A DNA stretch of 18,371 bases, taken from the NCBI GenBank assembly GCA_046154525.1, contig JBJXDS010000313.1, positions 1 to 18,371 on the forward strand, given 5' to 3'. Positions 1 to 6,887 of the stretch are shown here, in pieces. The stretch comes from JABWCE01 sp046154525. GTDB taxonomy: Bacteria > Bacteroidota > Bacteroidia > NS11-12g > UBA9320. Numbering within the stretch: position 1 is the first letter of the stretch; each line of letters starts with the position of its first letter. Both the position numbers and the translations under genes were made by a program. A model generated the notes under the pieces. That model searched no databases, was not told where the DNA came from, and worked only from the letters and a program-made list of their open reading frames with translations.

Positions 1-202
1 CCAATAATTTTTCATTGTCCGATTTAAGCTGCGAAAGTTGAGCGTTAGCATTTTCGGCCGACTTAATTGAGTCGGCTATAAAATCTTCCCTTTCTTTAAG
101 CGAATTTAATATGGGTTTCCATGCCATTTTTTTCAATAGCATCAACACAATTAAAAATGCGATGGTGGTCCAGAGAATGGTACCTAATCCGGCTGATAAC
201 AT
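1..202 (-). CDS. atpF: ATP synthase Fo subunit b (partial, N-terminal part)
   Basis: The ATG is at 202 and the frame runs off the left edge after about 67 codons. Subunit b is the peripheral stalk that ties the membrane part (subunit a) to F1. The visible part has a short N-terminus, one membrane helix (about residues 7-26) and then KKMAWKPILNSLKEREDFI. This matches the usual W-T-x(6)-LLKKFAWKPI pattern of b subunits and leads into the charged coiled coil. It follows atpE on the same strand with 76 bases between them, as in other atp operons. Only the truncation by the window edge is unusual. Confidence 0.95.
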   Translation of the reverse strand, partial: MLSAGLGTILWTTIAFLIVLMLLKKMAWKPILNSLKEREDFIADSIKSAENANAQLSQLKSDNEKLL

Positions 203-237
203 GTTTTTTTAATGTTAAATTGTTTTAAAAAAGTTAA

Positions 238-270
238 AGCTTTAATCTCACCAGGGGCAAGATTAAAGCT
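238..270 (-). promoter_or_regulatory. Perfect hairpin between atpE and atpF
   Basis: AGCTTTAATCT (238-248) and AGATTAAAGCT (260-270) are perfect 11-base arms around an 11-base loop. Read on the minus strand, the hairpin starts 8 bases after the atpE stop and is followed by TTAACTTTTTT before atpF. It could be a partial terminator or a 3' stabiliser of the atpE message. Either would suit the need for many more c subunits than b subunits. The structure is seen in the sequence; the role is inferred. Confidence 0.6.
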
Positions 271-278
271 ATTTTTAA

Positions 279-530
279 TTACTTCAATACTACCAAAAGG
301 CAGATGATAATTGCGAAAAGCGCAACACCTTCTACAAGGGCCGCAGCCACAATCATATTGGCACGAATATCACCCAATGATTCTGGTTGACGAGCGATTG
401 ATTCTAATGCAGAACCACCAATACGACCTACACCGATACCTGCACCTACTGCTGCAACACCGGCTCCTAAAGCTGCTAAACCTGTACCTTCAGATACAAC
501 TGTTTGAAGAAAAATAGCTAATAATTCCAT
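279..530 (-). CDS. atpE: ATP synthase Fo subunit c
   Basis: This 83-residue protein is the proteolipid of the proton-driven c-ring. It has two membrane helices: helix 1 is glycine/alanine-rich (about 17-37, GAGVAAVGAGIGVG) and helix 2 covers about 57-82. The polar loop holds R47-Q48-P49, the contact with the central stalk. The ion-binding carboxylate is E67 in LVEGVALF. It is followed by Gly rather than the Ser/Thr of sodium-binding rings, so protons are the likely coupling ion. It lies 38 bases downstream of atpB and has a hairpin behind it. Length and motifs are normal. Confidence 0.97.
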   Translation of the reverse strand: MELLAIFLQTVVSEGTGLAALGAGVAAVGAGIGVGRIGGSALESIARQPESLGDIRANMIVAAALVEGVALFAIIICLLVVLK

Positions 531-568
531 GTTTGTTTTGTTATTTGTTTTTTAATTTTTGTTTAATA

Positions 569-1798
569 TTAATGGTGTGGTTCTTCTAAGGCCGAGCCAA
601 AATAAGAGGCTGCCAAAAGCGTGAACACATACGCTTGTAAAAATGCTACCAGCAATTCGATAAAATACATGAATACCATGAATGCTACCGAACCAATTCC
701 TACGCCATAACCGGCACCTTCACTGGTTGCGCCAAATATAAATATCAAAGCTGTTAAGGCTAAAAATATAATGTGGCCAGCCGTCATGTTAGCTGTTAAA
801 CGTATCATTAAAACCAATGGCTTCATAAATAAACCAATGATTTCGATAGGTACTAAAATAAATTTAATTGGAAGCGGAACACCATGTGGCCACATAATAT
901 GTGTCCAATAATATCCTTTTCCGTTTACAGTTGTAATTATAAATACGATGGTTGCCAAAACTATAGTAACCCCAAGGGTTCCCATAATATTAAAGCCACC
1001 TATAAAAGGTATCATTCCTAAAATATTAGCTACCCATATAAAGAAAAAGGTAGTTAATAAAAATGGCATAAAGCGATGGGCATGTTTTGGGCCAATAGCC
1101 GGAATAACAACTTCATCTCTTATAAATAATACCAAAGGTTCCAATAATCCCTGAACACCGTTTGGTGCCATGTTTGGATTCTTTTTGTATTTGCGGGCTG
1201 CACCACCAAATAATAATACTAAAATTAATATAGTGATGAACATTCCTACCACACTCTTGGTTGGGGAAAGATCTAAAACTGAAGCGTTGGTTACTTTTCC
1301 TTCTGCATTAAAAATAATTCCATGTTCTCCTTCTGCCTTATAAATTTTTTCGCCATGAAGCACATAACCATCATGCTCATAGTAATGCTGATGTTTTCCA
1401 CCGGCTTCTATTTCTTTTTTGTTATGGTAAAAATGAGAAGCTGAGAAATATTTAAAACCTGTTTCATCTTTAATTATTACAGGCAAGTATAATGAATAAT
1501 GTTTTTCGTTTTCTTTTCCTTCATTCAGGGTAAAGAAATGAATTTCATGGGCATCGGTAATGTGATGGATGATCATTTCACCGGCATCAAACTTTTTTTC
1601 GTGACTACCTTTATGATTTTCATCGTGGGCAACTTCAGCTGAATGTGCTTCTGTAGCTGAATTTTCATGAGCAACTGTATCGTGCGAAGCAAAAGTTACC
1701 GCTGAAAACAGCGTAAAAAGAACTAAAACTAAATTTCTTTTAAGGCTCACCAGAGAGTTAAAAAATTGTTTTTCAGTTAGTTTGGGATTCAATGCCAT
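569..1798 (-). CDS. atpB: ATP synthase Fo subunit a, with long His-rich N-terminal region
   Basis: Subunit a is the membrane channel that passes protons to the c-ring. The C-terminal half is typical: the essential Arg lies in MIRLTANMTAGH (about residue 333 from this start) and the last helix has ELLVAFLQAYVFTLL. The N-terminus is unusual for the enzyme in general: a signal-like hydrophobic segment (NLVLVLFTLFSAVTFA), then about 140 mostly hydrophilic residues with about 18 histidines before the first channel helix. I recall similar extensions in other Bacteroidota AtpB proteins. I chose the ATG at 1798 (409 aa), because it leaves a 26-base overlap with the gene upstream and places the signal segment nearer the start. 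An in-frame ATG at 1843 would add 15 residues. Confidence 0.95.
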   Translation of the reverse strand: MALNPKLTEKQFFNSLVSLKRNLVLVLFTLFSAVTFASHDTVAHENSATEAHSAEVAHDENHKGSHEKKFDAGEMIIHHITDAHEIHFFTLNEGKENEKHYSLYLPVIIKDETGFKYFSASHFYHNKKEIEAGGKHQHYYEHDGYVLHGEKIYKAEGEHGIIFNAEGKVTNASVLDLSPTKSVVGMFITILILVLLFGGAARKYKKNPNMAPNGVQGLLEPLVLFIRDEVVIPAIGPKHAHRFMPFLLTTFFFIWVANILGMIPFIGGFNIMGTLGVTIVLATIVFIITTVNGKGYYWTHIMWPHGVPLPIKFILVPIEIIGLFMKPLVLMIRLTANMTAGHIIFLALTALIFIFGATSEGAGYGVGIGSVAFMVFMYFIELLVAFLQAYVFTLLAASYFGSALEEPHH

Positions 1799-2171
1799 TC
1801 TTGTTATCGGGTCGCAATTTAGACAGTAAAAATTTAATTTCAAATACTGTGAAAAATAAATATAAAATAAAAAAATAGATGATGAAAAACGTGTTCCTTT
1901 CTTTGGCCGTAACCCAATAAATAATCACGAATAAAACACAGAACATCATTCGCAATCCTACCCCGCCCATTACCCCGGTCACAAACCGCGAGTCGCTTTT
2001 GGCAGCCGAGCGTAAAGACATATTGGTTAAAACGGTAGTGAGTATGGCGAAAAAGGCCAGCGCTATCCAGCCAATTAAACCGATATGAGTAAAACCTGTT
2101 ACATCAGAAATAAAGAGGATTGCCCCGCAAATAAGGGTTATTAAAAAAAGTTGGGTATAAAATTTTGACAT
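1773..2171 (-). CDS. AtpI-like small membrane protein at the head of the atp operon
   Basis: This 132-residue protein has four likely membrane helices (about 7-22, 30-48, 68-87 and 92-110) and a charged C-terminus. I recognise it by position and topology rather than by a signature. Bacteroidota atp operons usually carry such a protein between AtpZ and subunit a, and it resembles AtpI, which helps to assemble the c-ring and may carry Mg2+. Its end overlaps the atpB start, which suggests translational coupling. A strong promoter candidate lies 16 bases upstream of its ATG, so it is probably the first gene of the atp transcript. Membrane location is fairly sure; the exact role is not. Confidence 0.75.
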   Translation of the reverse strand: MSKFYTQLFLITLICGAILFISDVTGFTHIGLIGWIALAFFAILTTVLTNMSLRSAAKSDSRFVTGVMGGVGLRMMFCVLFVIIYWVTAKERNTFFIIYFFILYLFFTVFEIKFLLSKLRPDNKNGIESQTN

Positions 2172-2187
2172 TGGGAATTTGGAGGGG

Positions 2188-2218
2188 CAAAGGTAAGAGG
2201 ATGAAACTAAAAGGCAAA
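2188..2218 (-). promoter_or_regulatory. Promoter of the atp operon (Bacteroidota type)
   Basis: On the minus strand TTTG (2218-2215) is followed by exactly 19 bases and then TACCTTTG (2195-2188). This is the full Bacteroidota vegetative pattern TTTG-N19-TAnnTTTG. The -7 box ends 16 bases before the ATG of the AtpI-like gene, so the leader would be about 10 bases. It lies in the only region that can drive the atp genes independently of the opposing nuclease gene. Confidence 0.75.
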
Positions 2219-2349
2219 CATGAAATAAACTGGTTATTAATGACCCTTCCTTAACATTTTAATAGCCTTAAAACCCGCATAAGATAATTTGTCCGTAACC
2301 TTCCTTTAAGGTGTGGAAAGTCATTTTGCAGAAAATTATACTACTATAA

Positions 2350-5259
2350 ATGAAAACATTTTTTACTCTCTCAATCATCGCTTTATCCCAACTTTGTTTT
2401 GGCCAAAAATTAATTGGCAAATGGGGCTTCGACAATTCCTCCAATACCATTGATACTGGACAGGGTAGCATTGCCGCAGAAGGCGGTGCCGCATTTACAT
2501 CCTTTGTAGCCGGGAACCCATCCACAGGCAAAGCATTTGGAACCAACACCTATCCTGCCCAATCTCAAAGTAATGAAAAGGCCGGGGTTAGAATTAAATT
2601 TTCCACCCAGGGATATAAAGATATTAGTTTCAGTTTTGAACAATACAACAGCAATACGGCTTCTAAAAAAACAATGATATTCGCATCGGCTGATGGAAAT
2701 AGTTTTACAAAGGTGGACAGCCTTATAATTACGGCAGGTTCTGCCTGGTTTGCTAAAACTATTGACCTAAAATCATTTACTTCCTTAAACAATAAATCTG
2801 AAATTCATATCCTTCTGGTTTCGTCTTTTGTTGGAACCCAGTATGCTGCCACCGGTTCCACCAGCACTTATGGAACTGCGGGGACATGGCGGTTTGACAA
2901 TATTAGGTTTTGGGGAACTGAAGATAAAGCACCGACTATTAAACCTAAATTAAATATCAGCTCTGACAAATCATCCTTATCAGAATCCAAATCGGACACG
3001 GCAACTATTACGCTTACATTAAGCGATACCGCTTTAGTAAATTTAAAAAATAAAATAACCTTTACCGGAACAGGAATTGGTTCAGGCGACTATATGTGGC
3101 TGGGAACCGATACCATAAATATTCCCAAGGGCAAATTGAGTGCTACTTTACAATTAAAAATTAAAGATGATACAGAAGTAGAATCATTGGAAACCGGAGA
3201 TATTTCAATAATAAACCTAGATACAAATGTAACAAAAGGCTCAAGCCTTAAAATTTCATTGGTTGATGATGATATGCAAAGCACATTGATATCTGCGGTT
3301 CAGGGCAAAGGTGCTGCAAGTGCAATGGTAAATTCAACGGTTGCTGTGGAAGGGGTTGTAATTGCCGACCTTCAGGGAACAAACGAACAGGGTGGATTCT
3401 ATATTCAGGACAAAAACCCGGATAGCGACCCCGAAACTTCAGAGGGTATTTTTATAAAGGACATTATTTTTAACGTTGCCGAAGGAGATTATGTAAAAGT
3501 TGTAGGCAAAGTATTGGAAGAATTTGGGCAAACTATTCTTACGCAGGTAAGTTCCGTTATAATACTTTCAAAAAACAATACAGTTCAGGCAGTCAATATT
3601 CAGTTTCCCCTTGATTCAGTGAATGTGTATGAAAGATATGAGGGTATGAAAATAAAAGTAACCCAGCAACTGACGGTTACTGAAAACTACCAGTTAGGCA
3701 GATATGGTGAAATAACTGCTTCTGTTCACGGAAGGCTTTTCAATCCAAGCAACTCTATTGACCCGAATGATAACCCTAAGGAAGGAAATACATTTTCAGG
3801 AAAGTCTAATATATCGGTTTTATTAGCGCAACAATCCCTTAACAACCGAAGCAAAATCCTTATCTGTGATAAATTATCCATTCAAAACCCGAATCCCGTT
3901 CCATTTATTGATCCAATAGAAAAGACGTTGCGAAGCGGCTCAACGATTGATACCCTGACAGGTGTGCTTGGTTATGGTTTTAGTTTTTATAGGGTTTATC
4001 CAGCCGGGGGGCAATTGAAAATAAACTATGCTGCACGTCCGGCTGCCCCAACAATTACCGGATCTAATGTAAAGGTGGTTGGAATGAATGTGTTGAATTA
4101 TTTTAATGGTGATGGTATGGGTGGAGGTTTTCCAACACCAAGAGGTGCAGCCACTTTACCAGAATTTGTGAGACAAAAAGCAAAGATAGTGGCAGCTATA
4201 AAAGCCCTGGATGCCGATGTGCTTGGTCTTATGGAAATGGAACATGATGGGGATAGTACCTTATCTGCCATTAAAGATTTGGTAACGAGTATTAATGCAG
4301 CTTATGGAAGCACAGTGTATGATTATATCCGCGATTCGAAAGGTACCAACGGCAACCCCGGAACAGATGTTATAAAGGTTGCACTGATATACAAACTTTC
4401 GGTTTTAACGCCTTTTGGCCCATCCAAAAGCCATAACGATGCATCATTTTCATTATTGGGCCGTCCGCCTTTGGCCCAAACCTTTATGTTAAAGGGTAAC
4501 TCAGAAAAATTTACCGTAATCGTGAACCATTTTAAATCTAAAAGTTGTGCCGCATCACCAACCGACCCGCTTGACCTTGACCAATTGGACGGACAGGGAT
4601 GTTTTAACGCTACCCGTAAAAAACAATCCTCAGCATTGCTGAATTTTATTGCCACTTTAATACAACAAACCAACGACAGTGATATAGTTTCGATAGGTGA
4701 TTATAATGCTTACGGCGAGGAAGACCCATTGGATATTTTAAGGGCAGCTGGAATGAAAAGCCTTGCCAGTGAAACCTATTCGTATGTTTTTGATGCCCAG
4801 GCAGGTTCTTTGGATCATGGATTTGCTACCCTAAGTATGTTTAAGCAAATGACAAGTGCCACCAAATGGCACGTAAACTGTGATGAACCTTTAATTATTG
4901 ATTATACCCTTACTTTTAAAACCCAAGACTTATATTCACCTATCGCTTATCGTTCATCTGACCACGATCCGCTTATTGCAGGTTTTAACTTAGTAAAAAA
5001 AGCACCTGTTGGAATTGAAACAAGCAAAAACTTCGTTTTTAAAATCTACCCAAATCCAAACAATGGTAGTTTTACTATTGATATAAAAGATTTGGGAACT
5101 TCCTCTTTAAGCATTTATACTGTAACCGGTAAATTGGTTTATTCAAAAGATGGATTAAATGGAATTAGTGAAATCCAGACTGAATTAAATTCCGGTTTAT
5201 ATTTTGTTGTGTTAGAAAGCCAGAGGAAAACAATAACAAATAAACTGATTGTTCGTTAG
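2350..5259 (+). CDS. Secreted multidomain endonuclease (ExeM/NucH type) with T9SS sorting domain
   Basis: This 969-residue protein is probably an extracellular or surface DNase. Order of parts: signal peptide (1-19, ending CFGQ); a beta-sandwich-like region (about 22-195); a Calx-beta-like repeat (about 200-310, ending SLVDDD); an OB-fold region as in YhcR-type nucleases (about 315-420); and an endonuclease/exonuclease/phosphatase domain (about 575-885). The last has N580 and N583, E629 in LMEMEHDG, N726-H727 in VNHFKSK, D784 and N786 in GDYNAY, D822-H823, and D871-H872-D873 in SSDHDP, so the metal and catalytic residues look intact. The C-terminus (about 890-969) is a type A T9SS sorting domain (IYPNPNNGSF, then GLYFVVLES). 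It points against the atp genes on both sides and ends 8 bases from the convergent atpZ stop, with no terminator seen. Likely role: digestion of extracellular DNA for phosphate or nucleotides, or biofilm remodelling. Confidence 0.88.
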   Translation: MKTFFTLSIIALSQLCFGQKLIGKWGFDNSSNTIDTGQGSIAAEGGAAFTSFVAGNPSTGKAFGTNTYPAQSQSNEKAGVRIKFSTQGYKDISFSFEQYNSNTASKKTMIFASADGNSFTKVDSLIITAGSAWFAKTIDLKSFTSLNNKSEIHILLVSSFVGTQYAATGSTSTYGTAGTWRFDNIRFWGTEDKAPTIKPKLNISSDKSSLSESKSDTATITLTLSDTALVNLKNKITFTGTGIGSGDYMWLGTDTINIPKGKLSATLQLKIKDDTEVESLETGDISIINLDTNVTKGSSLKISLVDDDMQSTLISAVQGKGAASAMVNSTVAVEGVVIADLQGTNEQGGFYIQDKNPDSDPETSEGIFIKDIIFNVAEGDYVKVVGKVLEEFGQTILTQVSSVIILSKNNTVQAVNIQFPLDSVNVYERYEGMKIKVTQQLTVTENYQLGRYGEITASVHGRLFNPSNSIDPNDNPKEGNTFSGKSNISVLLAQQSLNNRSKILICDKLSIQNPNPVPFIDPIEKTLRSGSTIDTLTGVLGYGFSFYRVYPAGGQLKINYAARPAAPTITGSNVKVVGMNVLNYFNGDGMGGGFPTPRGAATLPEFVRQKAKIVAAIKALDADVLGLMEMEHDGDSTLSAIKDLVTSINAAYGSTVYDYIRDSKGTNGNPGTDVIKVALIYKLSVLTPFGPSKSHNDASFSLLGRPPLAQTFMLKGNSEKFTVIVNHFKSKSCAASPTDPLDLDQLDGQGCFNATRKKQSSALLNFIATLIQQTNDSDIVSIGDYNAYGEEDPLDILRAAGMKSLASETYSYVFDAQAGSLDHGFATLSMFKQMTSATKWHVNCDEPLIIDYTLTFKTQDLYSPIAYRSSDHDPLIAGFNLVKKAPVGIETSKNFVFKIYPNPNNGSFTIDIKDLGTSSLSIYTVTGKLVYSKDGLNGISEIQTELNSGLYFVVLESQRKTITNKLIVR

Positions 5260-5267
5260 GAGTAGAA

Positions 5268-5474
5268 TTACTTCTTCGAAAAATCCTTAATTAATTTATA
5301 CATTATCCCAACCAAACCCAACAACATAGCCACAATAGTGAGCCAGGGTGTTTTTAGTTTAAAATATTCATCGCCTTTTCGGCCAAGCCAGGTAAACAGC
5401 AAAAGCGTACCTATCATTTGTAGGGCGAGGCCGCTGTATTTAAGAAAGGAGTTGGGTTGTTTGGTGGGTTCCAT
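5268..5474 (-). CDS. atpZ: AtpZ/AtpI-family ATP synthase accessory protein
   Basis: This 68-residue protein has two membrane helices (about 13-29 and 44-60) joined by a short charged loop, GRKGDEYFKLKTPW. That is the usual AtpZ layout: helix, basic/acidic loop, TPW, helix. AtpZ with AtpI is thought to form a Ca2+/Mg2+ transporter or to help c-ring assembly. I chose the ATG at 5474. The ATG at 5516 would add 14 residues encoded inside a repeat element, which is unlikely. In related genomes this gene normally precedes the AtpI-like gene directly; here 3.1 kb holding the nuclease gene lies between them. Confidence 0.8.
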   Translation of the reverse strand: MEPTKQPNSFLKYSGLALQMIGTLLLFTWLGRKGDEYFKLKTPWLTIVAMLLGLVGIMYKLIKDFSKK

Positions 5475-5488
5475 TTTGAATGTTCCTC

Positions 5489-5542
5489 TTGTCATGCTGA
5501 CGCAGGAAGCATCCAAAGATTCCTCTTACCTCGGAATGACAA
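5489..5542. repeat. REP-like palindromic element
   Basis: The outer arms TTGTCAT (5489-5495) and ATGACAA (5536-5542) are perfect inverted repeats around a 40-base core containing GCTGACGCAGGAAGCATC and a GATTCCTC-TCGGAATGAC part. It resembles dispersed palindromic repeats that I recall from many Bacteroidota genomes. It fills most of the 76-base gap between atpZ and the bactofilin gene. Only one copy is visible here, so its dispersed nature is recollection, not proof. Confidence 0.6.
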
Positions 5543-5550
5543 ATGCTGAA

Positions 5551-5910
5551 TTACTGCCCGTGCATATGACAGCTTCCGTTAAACTCGCCGCCCGATTCTA
5601 TCACCATTTTTGAAGTAGAAATATTGCCATCTATGCGGCCTGAAGCTTTTAAAAATAAAATGTCTGCAATTGTAAGATTACCCTTCAAATTGCCAGATAC
5701 ATCGGCACTGTTGGCCGATACATCGCCATCAATGGAACCAGAAGTTCCTAATACCATTTTAGATTTTGTAATTACATTTCCAATTACTTTTCCATCTATC
5801 CGGATGTCGCCGTCCGAATTAATATTGCCTTTTATTTCTGTTCCATCACCCACCAAATTGAGAACCAACCCTGGCCCAAAGGTGGCTACTTTGTCTTTTT
5901 TACCAAACAT
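5551..5910 (-). CDS. Bactofilin (polymer-forming cytoskeletal protein)
   Basis: Bactofilins form nucleotide-free filaments of stacked beta-helices on the membrane and organise wall enzymes. The 119-residue protein is almost entirely a glycine/isoleucine-rich beta-helix with repeats of the kind G-x-I-x-G-D-I/V (GDIRIDGKVIGNV, GSIDGDVSAN, GRIDGNIST), preceded by a short tail starting MFGKKDK, which may bind the membrane. Length and pattern are normal. The M23 peptidase gene lies 98 bases upstream on the same strand. Pairing of a bactofilin with an M23 hydrolase is known from cell-shape systems in other phyla. The link to atpZ is positional. Confidence 0.92.
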   Translation of the reverse strand: MFGKKDKVATFGPGLVLNLVGDGTEIKGNINSDGDIRIDGKVIGNVITKSKMVLGTSGSIDGDVSANSADVSGNLKGNLTIADILFLKASGRIDGNISTSKMVIESGGEFNGSCHMHGQ

Positions 5911-5928
5911 GGTGGCGAAGATAATTTA

Positions 5929-5992
5929 AAAGTTCAAAGTTCAAAGTTTAGGTTCTATGTTTTTACATCCGAAGGAACTTAAAACATAGAAC
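5929..5992. repeat. AAAGTTC tandem units next to a 12-base inverted repeat
   Basis: Three 7-base units (AAAGTTC, AAAGTTC, AAAGTTT) lie at 5929-5949. They are followed by GTTCTATGTTTT (5952-5963) and its perfect complement AAAACATAGAAC (5981-5992) around a 17-base loop. AAGGAACTTA occurs at 5972-5981 and again at 5993-6002. The element fills the space between the M23 stop and the bactofilin start and can form a hairpin in the shared transcript. Confidence 0.6.
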
Positions 5993-6008
5993 AAGGAACT
6001 TAGCCCCC

Positions 6009-6863
6009 TCAAAAAAGTATAAAATCTTTTGGATTCACAGGAATCCCTTTTTGCCATAGCTCAAAATGAAGATGGTAGCCGGAGGAAAGTTCTCCCGTGT
6101 TGCCAACCAAAGCCACCGGTTCCCCTGCACTCACATAGTTTCCATCTTTTTTTAATAAGGCTGAATTATGTTTATACACCGAAATAAAATCATTGGGATG
6201 TTGTATTACAATGGTGTTGCCGTTCTCTGGAGTCCATGTACTTAAAATAACGGTTCCGTTCAATACACTTTTTACGGCACTGTTTTTAGGGGCTGCTATA
6301 TCCAATGCAAAATGATTTTTTTTAATATTAAATGTATCGGTAATAAAACCATGCAATGGAGTAAACATGGTGTTTCCTGTATAAGCTACCAAATCCATTT
6401 GGTTTAGATCCCCATTTTCCAACTGCTCACGTAATTCCTGCTCTTCAGGACTTACTTTATCAAAATCGAAATTGCCACTAACCTCAGCCGAATCAGGTTT
6501 GGGGGCATTTTTATATATGGAATCACGCCCCATTAAAATATTTAAAAGATTATTTCTTTCTTTATCAATAGTTTTTACTTTTTGCTCCAACGAATCCTGC
6601 AGGTTTCTAAAATTTGCATATTCCAATTTATATTTTTCATCCGAACCTCCTCCATATACATATTCTCTTAGCGGAGTGCGGGTTAGGAGCAAAAGTATTA
6701 CCATAGTAAATAATACCAAGACACTACTAAAAATCATCAGGACATTAAGTGGAGTTAGTATGATGCTAAATTTGTCTTCCCATGTTTCGCGGTTACGCAA
6801 AACAAGAATATAATGGGTTCGGCTTTTTACAGCTAAATACTTTCTAAAGTCTTTAAAGTTCAT
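6009..6863 (-). CDS. Membrane-anchored M23 (LytM-type) peptidoglycan endopeptidase
   Basis: This 284-residue protein has a cytoplasmic N-terminus, one membrane helix (about 39-61), a predicted coiled coil (about 76-110), an acidic linker (about 120-155) and an M23 domain (about 165-284). The zinc and catalytic residues are all present: H184-x3-D188 (NHFALDIAAP), H232 in VYKHN, and H264-x-H266 in YHLHFELW. It should therefore be an active hydrolase that cuts peptide cross-links in the wall. It is probably cotranscribed with the bactofilin downstream and may be positioned by it, as in known bactofilin/M23 pairs. A TAnnTTTG box lies 66 bases upstream of its ATG. Confidence 0.92.
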   Translation of the reverse strand: MNFKDFRKYLAVKSRTHYILVLRNRETWEDKFSIILTPLNVLMIFSSVLVLFTMVILLLLTRTPLREYVYGGGSDEKYKLEYANFRNLQDSLEQKVKTIDKERNNLLNILMGRDSIYKNAPKPDSAEVSGNFDFDKVSPEEQELREQLENGDLNQMDLVAYTGNTMFTPLHGFITDTFNIKKNHFALDIAAPKNSAVKSVLNGTVILSTWTPENGNTIVIQHPNDFISVYKHNSALLKKDGNYVSAGEPVALVGNTGELSSGYHLHFELWQKGIPVNPKDFILF

Positions 6864-6887
6864 AATCAGGTAAAATTCAATAAAGGA

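Noticed and set aside
4323..4673. Minus-strand reading frame of 116 codons inside the nuclease gene
   Set aside because: It lies opposite the conserved catalytic domain and shows no recognisable protein or start context.
5475..5516. Upstream ATG of atpZ at 5516
   Set aside because: The extra 14 codons lie inside the palindromic repeat and do not look like an AtpZ N-terminus.
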